Of a stretch of 23,885 nt of DNA, positions 23,235-23,885 are shown piece after piece. The notes beneath the pieces were generated by a model. It had not been told where the DNA came from, ran no database searches, and saw only the letters and a list, made by a program, of their open reading frames with translations. Both the position numbers and the translations under genes were made by a program. This DNA comes from a virus. Every line of letters begins with the position of its first letter. Position 1 is the first letter of the stretch. Where the stretch lies: positions 1 to 23,885 of the IMG/VR virus record IMGVR_UViG_3300020179_000180; one strand, 5' to 3'.

Positions 23235-23764
23235 CAGAATCAACATCAGTATTAAATACACCAGTGTTATGGATTAATCAGTATCTTAAGGAAAATATTC
23301 CTTTGTTAACTGATTTAGAAGATGTTCCCTTTTTCCCAACTGGCCCATCTACCCTAGAAACTTTACAGACACAGTTTCCAGAAGGCGGTACTATGGCTGT
23401 TTATGATCGTATGTTTAAAATGCGTAGAGGACCATTTCCACATATTAAATGTGAGCAAGTACTATATTATTTTTATGCAACTGGATCAAATCCAACCTTG
23501 AAGATGATTCAGATTCAAGAATCAGTCATGAGACTTATGGATCGTGGAGATGAAAGTGCTCAAGAACTCAATGCCTGGACCAAGGGCAAGACTTTTGACG
23601 GTATGGAGTGTAAGTTCTACTTCCATGACTTTAAGATATACCAGTTAGAAGAGGCACGGGATATAGTCGACTTTGGAACAGCCCGAACTTATGCGGGGAA
23701 TAAGATAATTATCGACTACGACTACCATCAAATGCAGGATGTAATAAACTCAGTAAATTCATAA
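23231..23764 (+). CDS. probable tail terminator (tail-completion) protein
   Basis: A 177-residue protein, the last of the joining genes and directly before the presumed tail-tube gene. It has an early TPVLWINQYLKENIPLL helix, a central beta strand HIKCEQVLYYFYATG, then a helix (MIQIQESVMRLMDRGDES), then FYFHDFKIYQLEEARD and an NKIIIDYDYHQ strand. This helix/strand order and size suit tail terminators, which form a hexameric ring ending tail polymerisation. Overlap ATGA with the previous gene indicates coupling. Assigned by order and general pattern. Confidence 0.55.
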   Translation: MTESTSVLNTPVLWINQYLKENIPLLTDLEDVPFFPTGPSTLETLQTQFPEGGTMAVYDRMFKMRRGPFPHIKCEQVLYYFYATGSNPTLKMIQIQESVMRLMDRGDESAQELNAWTKGKTFDGMECKFYFHDFKIYQLEEARDIVDFGTARTYAGNKIIIDYDYHQMQDVINSVNS

Positions 23765-23802
23765 AAAGGCTGTATACTTAGCAATGAGGAAACACGCCTT
23801 TT
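23764..23802 (+). terminator. hairpin with T-rich tail before the tail-tube gene
   Basis: AAAAGGC at 23764-23770 pairs with GCCTTTT at 23796-23802; TGT/ACA adds three pairs across a one-base bulge; a T-rich stretch continues after. The loop is long (about 18 bases), so strength is uncertain. A TATACT -10-like box (23773-23778) lies inside the hairpin, suggesting a unit boundary before the tail-tube gene. Confidence 0.45.
23773..23778 (+). promoter_or_regulatory. possible -10 box for the tail-tube gene
   Basis: TATACT, preceded directly by TG (spacing one base short of the extended motif), about 55 bases before the ATG at 23833. It resembles the TATACT boxes at 10296 and 16129. It is weaker evidence than the others. 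Confidence 0.4.
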
Positions 23803-23832
23803 AATTTCTAGAAAAATAAAGAGGTGAAATAA

Positions 23833-23885
23833 ATGGCTCTAGGTAATAGCAGTAATATTATCGTAGGTGCAGCGCAGGTATGGGT
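23833..23885 (+). CDS. start of the probable major tail (tube) protein (partial)
   Basis: An ATG at 23833 with an AGAGGTG ribosome binding site about 8 bases upstream begins an open frame (MALGNSSNIIVGAAQVWV) that runs off the window. The short, non-polar start with an NIIVGAAQVWV strand is what tail-tube subunits of siphoviruses often look like, and gene order (after the tail terminator) supports this. Only 17 codons are seen, so it cannot be confirmed here. Confidence 0.5.
   Translation, partial: MALGNSSNIIVGAAQVW

Noticed and set aside
1-23885. tRNA genes, insertion sequences, integrase or attachment sites
   Set aside because: Looked for on both strands; no cloverleaf with a TTCGAATC-type arm, transposase or integrase motif was found.

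Overview
This window looks like part of the genome of a tailed double-stranded DNA phage (Caudoviricetes), probably a siphovirus. It has a PBSX-type portal, a prohead protease with a nested scaffold, an HK97-type major capsid protein, a run of head-tail joining genes including an HK97 gp10-like protein, and the first codons of a probable tail-tube gene. All convincing genes lie on the plus strand, tightly packed, often with 1-4 base start/stop overlaps. The DNA is A+T-rich and no tRNA genes were seen. Several genes begin 6-11 bases after a -10 promoter box, which points to leaderless mRNAs. Together with the B12-dependent ribonucleotide reductase, this fits an aquatic actinobacterial host, but that assignment is an inference of low to moderate strength.

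Layout: (1) 1-3505, tail-fibre and appendage genes: the end of one gene, a short fibre-like protein, a 633-residue fibre with an Mtd_N-like start and several internal repeat families, and a Fn3/Ig-like protein that ends in five 13-residue Phe-Pro repeats and an eight-cysteine tail. (2) 3585-10244, an accessory block: one small unknown gene, six distinct 2-oxoglutarate/Fe(II) oxygenases of the prolyl-4-hydroxylase type, two DUF6065/DUF6065-like genes and another unknown. (3) 10335-12365, an adenosylcobalamin-dependent ribonucleoside-triphosphate reductase. (4) 12386-16123, a very large LamG/jellyroll structural protein. (5) 16142-23885, the head module: small unknown, portal, protease plus nested scaffold, major capsid protein, EF-hand-containing accessory protein, adaptor, stopper, gp10-like protein, tail terminator and tail tube start.

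The most striking idea is that the six prolyl-hydroxylase-like enzymes may act on virion proteins. The proline-dense Phe-Pro repeat tail encoded just upstream is the obvious candidate substrate. This is inference from proximity and enzyme family, not something the sequence proves. Other points of note are tandem DnaA-box sequences between portal and protease, an in-frame internal start with a strong ribosome binding site that should make a separate scaffold, and a recurring extended -10 promoter (TGnTATAAT / TGGTATACT) without a clear -35 box at most transcription-unit boundaries.
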